Assembly (NCBI RefSeq): GCF_001659605.2
Contig: NC_035173.2
Span: 10,869,065 to 10,933,064 of the forward strand
Source: Manihot esculenta
Taxonomy: Eukaryota > Streptophyta > Magnoliopsida > Malpighiales > Euphorbiaceae
Direction: 5' to 3'
Length of the DNA: 64,000 bases
The notes beneath the pieces are model-generated. The model saw nothing but the letters and a program-made list of their open reading frames with translations. It searched no databases and was not told the DNA's origin. Shown piece by piece: positions 1-9,906 of this stretch. Both the position numbers and the translations under genes were made by a program. Each line of letters starts with the position of its first letter. The stretch's first letter is position 1.

Positions 1-285
1 ATCAGCATCTAATCATTTTCTATAGCCCATGTTATTACATGTGGCAACAATCCATTAATTTTAGCCAAAACCTGAATAAATAACCGACTATGCCTGACTC
101 TTCTCTCGTACTACTTACCGGCGTAACGCCAGCCAACCGAACTCAAGCTCTCCCGCTGCTCTTTTGTCTTTTCTCTTCTCTTTTTCAAGTGATTTCATTC
201 TGTGTTTATGCAAATTGGTTGATTCTAGTGTTATTTTCTGTTGGTTCTGATAAAAATAATAAGGAAACCAACCTCTGTTGCAGTA

Positions 286-2448
286 TCAAAGAAAAGAAAA
301 CAACGACTTAGTGAATAAGTCTACAACTTGATCATTAGTACCACAAAATTCCAGCTCTATTTCTCCATTTGCAACCAACCTTCGAATAAAATGGTGCCGA
401 ATCTCAATGTGCTTTGTTCTGCTGTGGAAAGCTGGGTTTTTTGTCATTGCTATTGTACCTTTGTTATCACAATAAATTTTAGTTGTTGCCACTTGCTCTT
501 GATCCAAGTCTGCCAGAACTCGCCTAAGCCACACAGCTTGACATGCTGCAGAAGTTGCAGCAATATATTCCGCTTCTGAAGATGACAAAGCGATAGTATC
601 CTGCTTCTTTGAGCTCCATGAGATGACACCTGAACCAAGACTGAAAGTGTAACCTGATGTACTCTTTCTATCATCTAAAGAACCTGCCCAATCACTATTA
701 GTGTAGCCAAATAATTTGAAATTTGATACGGTGGTATACCAAATTCCAAAATTAATAGTTCTAGCAACATATCGCAATACCCTTTTTGCTGCTCCAAGAT
801 GATGCTTTGTTGGACTGTGCATGAACCTGGATAAGACACTAACAGAGAAGGCGATATCAGGTCGTGTATGAGACAAATAGTTCAGTCCACCAACCATCCT
901 CCGAAAATAAGTTACATCAGTCTTCTCTGTCCCATCTTCAGCTTGTAATTTTTCATTCAAATTCATTAGAGTTGCAGCCACATTGCATTTTGCCATGCTA
1001 AATTTCTTAAGCAAATCATTTGTATATTTTTGTTGTCCAACAAATATCCCATCTGCATATTGTTTCACCTCAAGCCCAAGAAAATATTGCAATAACCCTA
1101 AATCTGTCATCTCAAAATTTCTTATCATAGAAGACTTAAAATCAGCAATAAGACAATTATTGGACCCAAAATAAATCATGTCATCAACGTAAACACACAC
1201 AACCAGAAATCCAGCTTTACCTTCTCTTTTCAAGTATAAAGTGGGCTCATTTTCACTTTTAACAAAATCATTTTCACCAAAATAGCTATCAATTTTACTA
1301 TACCAGACTCGCGGTGCTTGCTTAAGCCCATAGAGAGCTTTTCTCAATCTGAAAACTTTATCCTTATGATCTTTTTCAACAAAGCCCTTAGGTTGAGAAA
1401 CATAAACTTCTTCCTCTAAATCTCCGTTCAAGAAGGCAGACTTCACATCAAATTAAAAGACAGGAAGGGATAATTGAGCAGCTAAAGCAAGCAATAATCT
1501 TACAGTTTCAAGGTGAGCGACTGGTGAGAATGTTTCTTCATAGTCGATACCTCGTTGTTGGGCATATCCCTTTGCTACAAGTCGTGCTTTATGCTTTTGC
1601 ACACTCCCATCAGCATGATACTTGGTTCTGAAAATACATTTGAGACCAATAACATTCTTTCCTTTCGGTAAATCAACTAACTCCCAAGTTTGATTTTTCT
1701 GAATTGAAGCTTTTTCTTCATTCATAGCAATTTTCCATTCTTCCATTATTGCTGCCTCCTTATAGAAAATTGGATCTAAAACATTCAAAGCAAAAGAACA
1801 AGTTTCATATATTTCTTTTAAGGATCGGATCTTTCTCGGAGAAGTTTCAATTGATGATGAAGAACTTGTGCTGATTGGACTGGAAGATTTTGTGCTGGCT
1901 GGACTTGATGAGTTGCTACTTGCTGAATTTGATGATGAAAAATCAGCAACATCATTTGATGGTGAAGAATCAGCAGGTTCACAAAAATCAGCAGCTTCAT
2001 TCTCTATCACTGGAGCTTGGTCTGACTTCATAAATTTTGTCTAATCCCATCTTGCATCTTCATTAAAAACCACATTTCTGCTAACAATAATTTTGCCACT
2101 TAAAGGATTATATAGCCTATATGCTTTAGATTGAGTGCAATAGCCAACAAAAATGCATTTTGTGGATTTTTCATCAAGTTTGTGGTGAGAATTAACTAAA
2201 GCATATGCTATACAACCAAAAATTCTTAAATGACTTACACGTGGTTTTCGACCTCTCCATGCTTCATATGGTGTTTCATTCATGACAGCCCTTGTTGGAG
2301 AAATATTCAAAAGATACACTGCAGTTGCGACAGCTTCAGCCCAAAAAGAATTCGGAAGGCCTTTGACTTTGAGTAAGCTTCTGGCCATCTCCATAACCGT
2401 TCGATTCTTCCGCTCGACAATACCATTATGCTCTGGTGTGTATGGTGC
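286..2448 (-). pseudogene. Copia-1 pol, 3' part: integrase C-terminus, RT, RNase H
   Basis: Read on the minus strand from 2448. The integrase carries the region around the catalytic Glu (HNGIVERKNRT) and the GCIAYA block. A serine-rich linker follows (about 1830-2000), then Copia RT with the YVDD motif (CVYVDDMIYFG, about 1180-1215) and an RNase H with SKKQDTIALSSSEAEY (about 555-605). The frame is broken by TAG at 2041-2043 where the family has Trp, and by TAA at 1453-1455 within the VFQFDVKSAFLNG-like block where Gln is expected. The C-terminus stops at 286 after DLFTKSL, shorter than usual. This is a non-functional remnant. It joins the block at 12059-13826. Confidence 0.88.
2444..2448. 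repeat. Target-site duplication GGTGC, left copy (Tekay-1)
   Basis: GGTGC immediately precedes the TG that opens the left LTR and recurs directly after the final CA of the right LTR at 12059-12063. A 5-bp duplication is the normal length for Ty3/Gypsy integrase. It proves that 2449-12058 inserted as a unit into Copia-1. Confidence 0.97.
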
Positions 2449-2627
2449 TGTAATACCCGGCTCGAGTCCGGCATCGAAATTCCTGTAGTCCGGTGGAATC
2501 TCGGGTGTCAGAAACCTCGAGAAGGGTAATACATATGGTTTCCAAGGTATTTTCACTTGTTTTCATGTTTTGAAGTGTTATAAGACTTGAGTTTTGAAAG
2601 AAAAGCAACAAGGGAGAAATGCAAAGG

Positions 2628-2696
2628 TTCGGCCGCCGAAGGTCCCTTTCGGCCGCCGAACATTGCATGGTTGCGGCTTCACGTTCGGCTGCCGAA
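2628..2696 (+). promoter_or_regulatory. GCC-box palindrome cluster upstream of the LTR TATA box
   Basis: Three copies of TTCGGCCGCCGAA or one-base variants at 2628-2640, 2648-2660 and 2684-2696, within 70 bp and ending about 20 bp before the TATA box. Each contains GCCGCC, the core bound by plant AP2/ERF factors. The placement suggests an enhancer, but binding is inference. Equivalent clusters occur in every Tekay LTR of the window. Confidence 0.55.
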
Positions 2697-2714
2697 GGTG
2701 GTCTGGCCAGCCAC

Positions 2715-2723
2715 CTATAAAAG
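2715..2723 (+). promoter_or_regulatory. LTR TATA box of Tekay-1
   Basis: CTATAAAAG within the block CAGCCACCTATAAAAGG. The same block occurs in the right LTR (about 10168-10184) and in both Tekay-A LTRs (about 40864-40880 and 62850-62866). Shorter equivalents occur on the minus strand in Tekay-B (about 48931, 56075) and LTR-C (about 51780). It lies just downstream of the first palindrome cluster, as expected for the U3 promoter of the retrotransposon. Confidence 0.7.
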
Positions 2724-3250
2724 GGCCAAAGGTCGGTGAGAGGAGGGTATTTTCTCCTCCACTTGCAGCCAGAGGTGAGTTTCAGCCTCTCCACGTTGAC
2801 TTTCATGTTTTCCATGATTTTCATCAAATCTTTCAAGAGTTTTAAGAGTTTTGGTGACTTCTGAAGGTTTTGAGCAAAAGAACCAAGTTTTGAAGCTTGG
2901 AGCTTTGGAAGAGCTTTTCTTCATGTCTCCACGTTAGGATCCTTCATCCTCAAGTTGAGTAAGAGGTAAGTGAAGATCCTGAGCTTCTTTGATGATTTTG
3001 AAAGGTTTTATGAAGTTTGTATGGGTAATATGCATGTTTAGGTTTAGGTGAGGTTTTTGATGAATTGTGGTGTTCAACATGTGTAAGTGTTATGTGCTAT
3101 GTTTGTTTGCGGTTTAAGGGTAGGTTTAGACCCCTTTGTGCATATATATGTGTATATGCTAGTTGGGAGTAGTTGATATGCATGTTTGTAGGTTTTTGGG
3201 CAAAGTTTGCATGAAACAGAGCAGGGTTCTGTCCTTCGGGCAAAACCAGG

Positions 3251-3476
3251 TTCGGCCGCCGAACCCCTTGTGGAGGCAGTTCGGCTGCCAAAGGTTGCCC
3301 CCGAAAGCTAGGCTTTCGGTGTAGACAGAGACTTTCGGCCGCCGAAAGAGGGAGTTAGGCCGCCGAAAGTGTGTGAGTTTCGTCTCTGGACGAGACCTTC
3401 GGCCGCCGAAGGTGCCGCCGAACATGCATGAGTTTCGTCTCTGGAGTGGGGTTTCGGCCGCCGAACCTGCCGCCGA
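3251..3476 (+). repeat. Second GCC-box palindrome array in Tekay-1 LTR
   Basis: Perfect TTCGGCCGCCGAA units at 3251-3263, about 3334-3346, 3398-3410 and 3451-3463, with several near copies between them (TTCGGCTGCC, TTAGGCCGCCGAA, GCCGCCGAA). The array lies 0.5-0.75 kb downstream of the TATA box, so it should be transcribed. The corresponding array in the right LTR (10709-10955) has one extra unit. Confidence 0.75.
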
Positions 3477-3891
3477 AAGTGCCCTGTCCAGCTTTCTTTT
3501 GCATGATTTATGTGATGGTTTTAGGATTGTTTAGGGGGGTTTTGGGGAGTTTCTTAGAGCTGTTCTTGAGTGAGTTTGGTCCCTCATTTGAGTCCACCTG
3601 TGTAGGTACGGACCAGAGGAATCAGGGAAGTCAGCAGTGAGTCCAGTGTCAGAACCTGCAGAGTCAGTTCAGAGATAACTAAAGGTGAGTGGAATTTCAC
3701 TTAAGGTTTTAATCTGCGAACTGAATATTTTATCATGCTTCATGCATCATGAATATGCTCTAGGGTGAGTGCATTAGTGTACACAAAGATGATGCATTGC
3801 ATTTATCCTTGTACTTGGCATTGCTCCTTGTACATTGCTTATGTGAGACGGCACGGACTTCGTGAGGATTCATTAGCCCTCAGAGGAAAGA

Positions 3892-3951
3892 CCTGGAACA
3901 GCCCTACGGGGACCAGGCACAAAGACCTGGAACAGCCCTACGGGGACCAGG
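3892..3951 (+). repeat. Tandem stem-loop pair in Tekay-1 LTR
   Basis: Two 26-nt units, 3892-3917 and 3926-3951, repeat with a 34-bp period. Each starts CCTGG and ends CCAGG with an inner CCC/GGG pairing around TAC, so each can fold as a hairpin. The right LTR has the same pair at 11369-11394 and 11403-11428. Other Tekay LTRs here have different hairpin sequences at the same relative place (see findings). Confidence 0.7.
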
Positions 3952-4584
3952 CAAATGGTACTCCGGTACCCCAGATGAGATAGAGGGATTTTTGATCCGT
4001 CCGGCCGAGGTGATGTGCTTATATGTTGCATTCCATGAGAGCATGTTTTATCACCTGTTATTTTACTATTCTACTCACTGGGCTATAGTAGCTCATCCCT
4101 CTCCCCTAACTCCAGTTGTGCAGGTTCAGAGGTCAGAGAGAACTCAGCAGGGTACAGGAAGAGTTCAGAGTGGTGTACTAGCTAGTGTGGACATGTAAAT
4201 GTATAGAGAGAGTGTATATGTACAATGTATAGCATAGTGCTTGACTATAAGACTTGTAATCCCTTTGTGGAGTCACATGATCAGTTTATGTATGTTTCTT
4301 TATTGTGGTATGTTTATGAGCAAAACCAGGTTTAACATTATGAGTTTGATCCGCCTAGAGCCATGAGGAGCTCTAGTAGGGATTAGTAGAGAACAGAGAG
4401 AGTGCATGCACAGGTTAAGCCTGGGAATGAAGAAACGTTTTATGTTTTGACAGCAAATGTATGATCATGTATGGGATTTCACAGGTATACAGACAGGAGA
4501 GCAGGCTTACTACGGGTCTCGGCGACCTTAAGTCGATCTGGATCCTAGTGCCGGTGGCAGTTCGGTTTTCGGGCTGTTACAGAT

Positions 4585-4596
4585 TGGTATCAGAGC
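4585..4596 (+). other. Primer-binding site of Tekay-1 (initiator Met tRNA)
   Basis: TGGTATCAGAGC lies 3 bp after the last base of the left LTR. This is the complement of the 3' end of plant initiator methionine tRNA, the usual primer for minus-strand synthesis in this clade. It fixes the 5' to 3' direction of the element. Confidence 0.93.
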
Positions 4597-4797
4597 CCTA
4601 GGTTCACATGGTCGGACCTATGAGAGCGAGTTGGGCGCATAGAGAGGTTTATCAGGTCAAGCACCATAGGAAAACATGTCCACTAGGATAGGATGTCAGT
4701 CCTGTCGCTATATGCTGATGTGCAATGCCATGAGTTATGCATGTGCATTTGTTTGATGTGTTATGTGATTTGTTGTTTTTTTTTCCAGAGAGTGCCG

Positions 4798-7700
4798 ATG
4801 CGAGGAACTCGTCGATCTGCGAGATTGACTGGAGTCCCACCTGTAAGTGAGGGTACAGCTGCTCGTCCACCTGCCTTGCCAAGGGCAAGATCTCACAGGT
4901 CAAGCAGGGAAGGAACGTCTCGAGACCCTAGAAGGTCTTCTGACGAGAGCAGAAGAGGAGTAAGCAGAGGGGGAAGGTCAGTAGAAGAAAGAGGTGTGAT
5001 GGAAGAGGATCAGAGAAGAGATGTAAGCATGGGTGTAGGAAGGTCAGAAGAAGGTATGGGGGAGTCCCAGGGAGGCATGCAGGCCTCGGGGTTTGGCTAT
5101 CCACCCTTTCCTCAGGGCCCAGAGTATCCGATGGGAGGCACGTCGGATTACTCCAGCTTTGCCCCATATCCACCCTACATGCCATATATGCCCTATCCTT
5201 CTTTTTATCCACCATATCACATGTATCCACCCCCACCTGTTCAGCCAAGTCCAGTACAACCTGAAGTGAGGGAACCAGGTCCTCCACCACCACCTCCTGA
5301 ACCAGTAGCCCCTGTTGTGGAAGCACAGCAACCCAGTTCTTCAGGGGGAAGTAAGGTGAAGATGACCGAGTACTTAAAGTTGGATGCTCCTAAATTCAAT
5401 ACCGGAGATGATCCCTTTGAGTATCTCAGTGCAGTCAGAATGATAACAAGTGAGTTGGGAGCAGATGACGGTAGAGCCATTGAGATGGCAGGGTTCACGT
5501 TAAAGTGCAAGAAAGCTAGAGAATGGTTCAAGAACTATGTGGACCCGAGACTGGAGAGTATGACATGGGAAGAGTTCGCCAACGAATTTGCTGGATGGGC
5601 TTTTCCGGACAGTTCGAGGGAACTCAAGGTTGTGGAGTTTGAGCAGTTGAGACAGACGGAGGATATGAGCGTTGATGAATATACAGATAAGTTCCTGGAA
5701 TTGTTGCCATATGTCGGTCAGGCATATGATACAGATCAGAAGAAGGCAAAGAGATATGCCACAAGGCTTCATCCCAGGTATTTCTCTTTGATTCTTCATG
5801 CGGAGAAGGAAAGTTTCCACTCTATAGTGGATGCTGCTAGAAAGATGGAGGCCAGTGCCATAAGTCAAGGTGTAGTCAAGGCACAGTCTTCTGGTGTTAA
5901 GCCAGGTTCCTCCTCACAGAGTACAGCAAGTGCAAGTAAGAAGAGATGGGAGAAATTCAGAGGAAAGAGAGGCAAGTTCTGGAACAGGCTTAAGTCGGGT
6001 CTGGGAATGAGTAGTGGCTCCAGTTCTGGCGCAGATTTTCCAGTGTGCAAGAGGTGTGGCAAACAGCATAGAGGAGCTTGTCAGTTGGGATCCACAGCCT
6101 GCTATAGATGTGGGCAGGAGGGACATTATGCACGAGAATGTCCTCAGGCGACTTTAGTTGCACCATCCCAGCAGATGAGTACGGGCAGTGTAGTACAGCC
6201 AGTAGCTTCAGCCCTACCACCAAGCAGTGGCAGAGGAAGAGGAAGAGGGGCAGCCTCTTTATCAGGGATGGGTTCCCGAGGTGCAGGTCCGTCAGCCCCA
6301 GCACGGATTTTCACCCTGACTCAGCCGGAGGCAGACACGTCGAACACGGTGGTGTCAGGTAATCTCATCATTGGGATTTCACAGGTATACAGACAGGAGA
6401 GCAGGCTTACTACGGGTCCCGGCGACCTTAAGTCGATCTGGATCCTAGTGCCGGTGGCAGTTCGGTTTCCGTATGCTTTAATGGACCCCGGTGCTTCTCA
6501 CTCTTTCATTTCTTCTAGAGCTGCAGAGAGGTTGGGTCTGATGGTGTCTGAGTTAGAGTGTCCTCTATGGGTCAGTGGACCCAAATGTGATCCATCTTTG
6601 GCAGAGTTAGTCTGTCGGTTCAGTCCAGTGTGCATAGAGGGTAGATACCTTCCAGCTGACCTGGTGGTTCTAGAGTTGACAGATTTTGATGTCATTCTAG
6701 GGATGGACTGGTTATCTACGTATGATGCTACCCTGAACTGTAGAGACAAGGTAGTCAGTGTCAGAGACCAGGATGGGTCAGAGTGTGTCTTCAGAGGAGA
6801 CAGGAGAGGGACACCTAAGGGTTTAATATCAGCCCTCCAGGCTCGTAGGATGTTAAGGAAGGGGTGTCAGGGGTTCCTAGCTTATGTGAGAGAGCTTGAC
6901 AGTCAGGTTAGGGAACCATCCTCAGTACCAGTTGTTAGAGACTTCCCAGATTTGTTTCCTGAAGAGCTTCCAGGACTACCACCAGATAGGGAAATAGAGT
7001 TCGAGATTGAGTTGATGCCCAATGCCAGACCGATCTCTATTCCTCCCTACAGGATGGCACCAGCAGAGTTGCGAGAGTTGAAAGAGCAGTTACAGGATTT
7101 GGTAGCTAAGGGTTTCATCCGCCCGAGTACCTCACCCTGGGGTGCTCCAGTATTATTTGTCAGAAAGAAGGATGGACCTCTTAGACTTTGTGTCGACTAC
7201 AGACAGTTGAACAAAGTCACTATTAAAAACAAGTATCCGTTACCCAGGATCGATGATCTATTCGACCAGCTGGCAGGAGCAGGTTGTTTTTCTAAAATAG
7301 ATCTGAGATCCGGATACCACCAGTTGAAAATCAGGGAAGGAGATGTATCCAAGACTGCTTTCCGAACCAGATATGGGCATTATGAGTTCCTTGTGATGCC
7401 GTTCGGGTTGACTAACGCCCCTGCAGCATTCATGGATCTCATGAACAGGGTTTTCAGGGAGTACTTGGATCGTTTTGTGATCGTCTTTATTGATGATATC
7501 TTGGTGTACTCCAGGAATGCAGAGGACCATGCCCAGCATCTGCGAATAGTGCTGCAAACCTTGAGAGAGCATGGTTTGTATGCCAAGTTCTCCAAGTGCG
7601 AGTTCTGGCTAAGGAGCATTTCCTTTTTGGGACATGTTGTATCAGAGGAAGGTATAGCAGTTGATCCCAAAAAGGTAGAGGCAGTAGCCAACTGGCCTAC

Positions 7701-9834
7701 ACCCACGACAGTGACAGAGATCAAGAGTTTTCTGGGTTTGGCAGGCTAGTATCGGAGGTTCGTTCAGAACTTCTCGAAGATAGCTGCTCCTATGACCAGA
7801 CTGACCAGAAAGAATCAGAAGTTCATATGGTCAGAGGATTGTGAGGAGAGTTTTGCAGAGTTGAAGAGACGGTTAACTTCAGCACCGGTGTTAGCGCTGC
7901 CGATCAGTGATGAAGATTTCACAGTGTTCTGTGATGCATCCCGAGTGGGATTAGGTTGTGTGTTGATGCAGAATGACAGAGTGATAGCTTATGCTTCTAG
8001 ACAGCTGAAGAAGCACGAGCTAAATTACCCGACACACGATCTGGAGATGGCAGCTGTTATCTTTGCACTTAAGATGTGGAGGCATTACCTCTATGGGGTA
8101 AAGTGTGAGATCTATACGGATCATAAGAGCCTGCAGCACATCTTAAGTCAGAGAGAGTTAAACTTGAGGCAGAGACGGTGGGTAGAATTGCTCAGTGATT
8201 ACGATTGTAAGATCCAGTATCATCCGGGCAAGGCTAATGTTGTCGCTGATGCCTTAAGCCGAAAGTCACTTGGCAGTTTATCCCACATTGCAGTAGAGAG
8301 AAGACCGGTGGTGAAGGATTTCTACAAGCTCGTGGAAGACGGGTTACAGTTGCAGTTATCTGGTACAGGTGCTTTGCTCGCACAGATGAGAGTGACACCA
8401 GTGTTTCTAGAGCAAGTGGCTCTGAAACAGCACGAAGATCCCGAGTTAGTGAAGATTGCCAGGACTGTTGAGTCTGGTCACAGTACAGAGTTCAGATTTG
8501 ACGATGCGGGGATTCTTCGGCATGGTAAGAGGTTATGTGTACCAGATGATAGCAGTTTGAAGGCAGACATTATGAGGGAAGCTCATAATACGCGGTATAG
8601 CATTCACCCGGGAGCCACCAAGATGTATCAAGATCTGAGAAGGGTATATTGGTGGCCAGCAATGAAGAGAGAAGTGGCACAGTTCGTGTCAGCCTGCGAG
8701 ACATGTCAAAGGGTGAAGCTAGAGCTCCAGAAGCCGGCTGGAATGCTTAACCCACTGCCGATTCCCGAATGGAAATGGGAGAACATAGCGATGGATTTTG
8801 TAGTGGGGTTACCGGCGACGTCTAACAGACTAGACTCCATATGGGTGATTGTGGATAGACTCACTAAATCTGCTCACTTCATTCCAGTCAGGAGTAACTA
8901 CTCTGTGGACAAGTTGGCGCAGATGTATGTAGACGAGATAGTAAGGTTGCATGGAGTTCCAGTGTCGATCGTATCAGATCGAGGACCTCAGTTCACCTCC
9001 AGGTTTTGGCGGAGTCTGCAAACTGAAATGGGCACAAGGTTGGATTTCAGCACTGCTTTCCATCCACAGACAGACGGTCAGTCAGAGAGAACCATCCAGA
9101 CCATAGAAGATATGCTGAGAATGTGTGTGTTAGATTTTGGCGGTTCTTGGAGACAACATCTACCTCTGGTGGAGTTTGCCTACAACAACAGCCATCATGC
9201 TAGCATAGGGATGGCTCCTTATGAAGCTCTGTATGGGAGGAAGTGCCGAACACCTGTTTGCTGGGAAGAGGTAGGAGAGAAAACTCTTGCAGGGCCAGAG
9301 TTAGTTGAGATAACCAGCAAGTTAGTGCCGATCATCAGAGAGAAGATCAGAACAGCTGTAAGCAGACAGAAAAGCTATGCAGACATCCGTAGAAAGCAGA
9401 TAGAGTTCCAGGAGGGGGATATGGTATTGCTTAAGGTGTCTCCGATGAAGGGAGTGGTTCGGTTTGGAAAGAAGGGTAAACTGGCCCCACGGTACATTGG
9501 TCCCTTTGAGATCTTGCAGAAGATCGGGCTTGTATCGTATAAGCTAGATTTACCAGCTTCTATGGAAAGAATTCACCTGGTATTCCATGTTTCTATGTTG
9601 CGAAAGTTTGTGTCAGATCCAGAGAAGGTTCTTAGTGAACCTGAGGTGGAAATCTTAAGTGATCTCACCTATGTAGAGCAGCCAGTGCGGATCCTTGACA
9701 CCCAGATCAGAAAGCTGAGAAACAAGGAGATACCAATGGTGAAAGTTTTGTGGAACCACCACAACCTAGAAGAGTGCACTTGGGAAACTCGGGAGTCCAT
9801 GCTGGAGCAATACCCATATCTGTTTTACGGTTAG
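4798..9834 (+). pseudogene. Tekay-1 gag-pol polyprotein (one nonsense codon)
   Basis: A single frame encodes gag, protease, RT, RNase H, integrase and chromodomain. I choose the ATG at 4798 because the related elements start at the same MRG(T/A)RRS site; the frame extends upstream to 4693 without family support. Visible landmarks: retrotransposon Gag capsid (from [13 protein letters not shown], about 5360); zinc knuckle [14 protein letters not shown] (about 6100-6141); protease DPGASHSF (about 6484-6507); RT catalytic FIDD (about 7487); RNase H; integrase HHCC (about 8580-8720) and D-D-E ([20 protein letters not shown]); C-terminal chromodomain ending in [15 protein letters not shown] at 7747-7749 replaces Tyr between RT and RNase H and is the only nonsense codon in 1679 codons. 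A 99-bp LTR copy is embedded in frame at 6373-6471. Confidence 0.93.
6373..6471 (+). repeat. Copy of own LTR end embedded in gag-pol
   Basis: These 99 bp match 4473-4571 of the left LTR (and the right LTR), with one or two mismatches. The match stops about 10 bp short of the LTR terminus. Tekay-A has only 12 bp at this place (between TTGGG and TATGC, about 59150), so Tekay-1 gained a net 84 bp (28 codons) in frame, just before the protease active site. Likely origin is template switching during reverse transcription. Confidence 0.9.
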
Positions 9835-9871
9835 TTTTTCCCCTTTTCTATGTGGTTATGTTGTGTTAGGG

Positions 9872-9889
9872 ACATTCGGGGATGAATGT
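9872..9889 (+). other. Hairpin just upstream of the polypurine tract
   Basis: ACATTC and GAATGT flank a 6-nt GGGGAT loop, directly before the polypurine tract. Equivalents occur in Tekay-A (62557-62578) and Tekay-B (49332-49353, with an 8-bp stem). A role in plus-strand priming or RNA 3' processing is a guess. Confidence 0.5.
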
Positions 9890-9893
9890 TCTT

Positions 9894-9905
9894 AAGGGGG
9901 GGAGA
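9894..9905 (+). other. Polypurine tract of Tekay-1
   Basis: A run of AAGGGGGGGAGA directly abuts the TG of the right LTR at 9907. This is the standard plus-strand priming site of LTR retrotransposons. Confidence 0.9.
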
Positions 9906-9906
9906 A

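Larger units (their letters stand above)
2449..4581 (+). repeat. Tekay-1 left (5') LTR
   Basis: 2133 bp beginning TGTAATACCC and ending CTGTTACA (TG...CA). It is nearly identical to 9907-12058. It lacks one 19-bp unit of the palindrome array that is present in the right copy (10709-10740 region). It carries two GCC-box palindrome clusters (2628-2696 and 3251-3476), a TATA box at 2715, a splice-donor consensus at 2965/2966 and a tandem stem-loop pair at 3892-3951. Short open frames in it are shared by the right copy and are not genes. Confidence 0.96.

Noticed and set aside
2594..2845. Open frames of 60-140 codons in the Tekay LTRs, repeated in both copies (for example 2594-2845, 3428-3640, 48785-49210)
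   Set aside because: They are conserved only because the LTRs are duplicated, change frame between subfamilies, and cross the GC-rich palindrome arrays. No domain is visible.
3251..3476. CRISPR-like array of regularly repeated 13-mers
   Set aside because: Spacing is irregular, units are too short and palindromic, the sequence lies in a plant LTR, and no cas genes are present.
4585..4596. tRNA genes near TGGTATCAGAGC motifs (4585, 31249, 57363)
   Set aside because: Only the 12-base complement of a tRNA 3' end is present, directly next to an LTR: these are primer-binding sites.
7747..7749. TAG in Tekay-1 as programmed readthrough
   Set aside because: It falls between RT and RNase H, not at a gag-pol border, and Tekay-A has a sense codon there. 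A simple nonsense mutation is enough.
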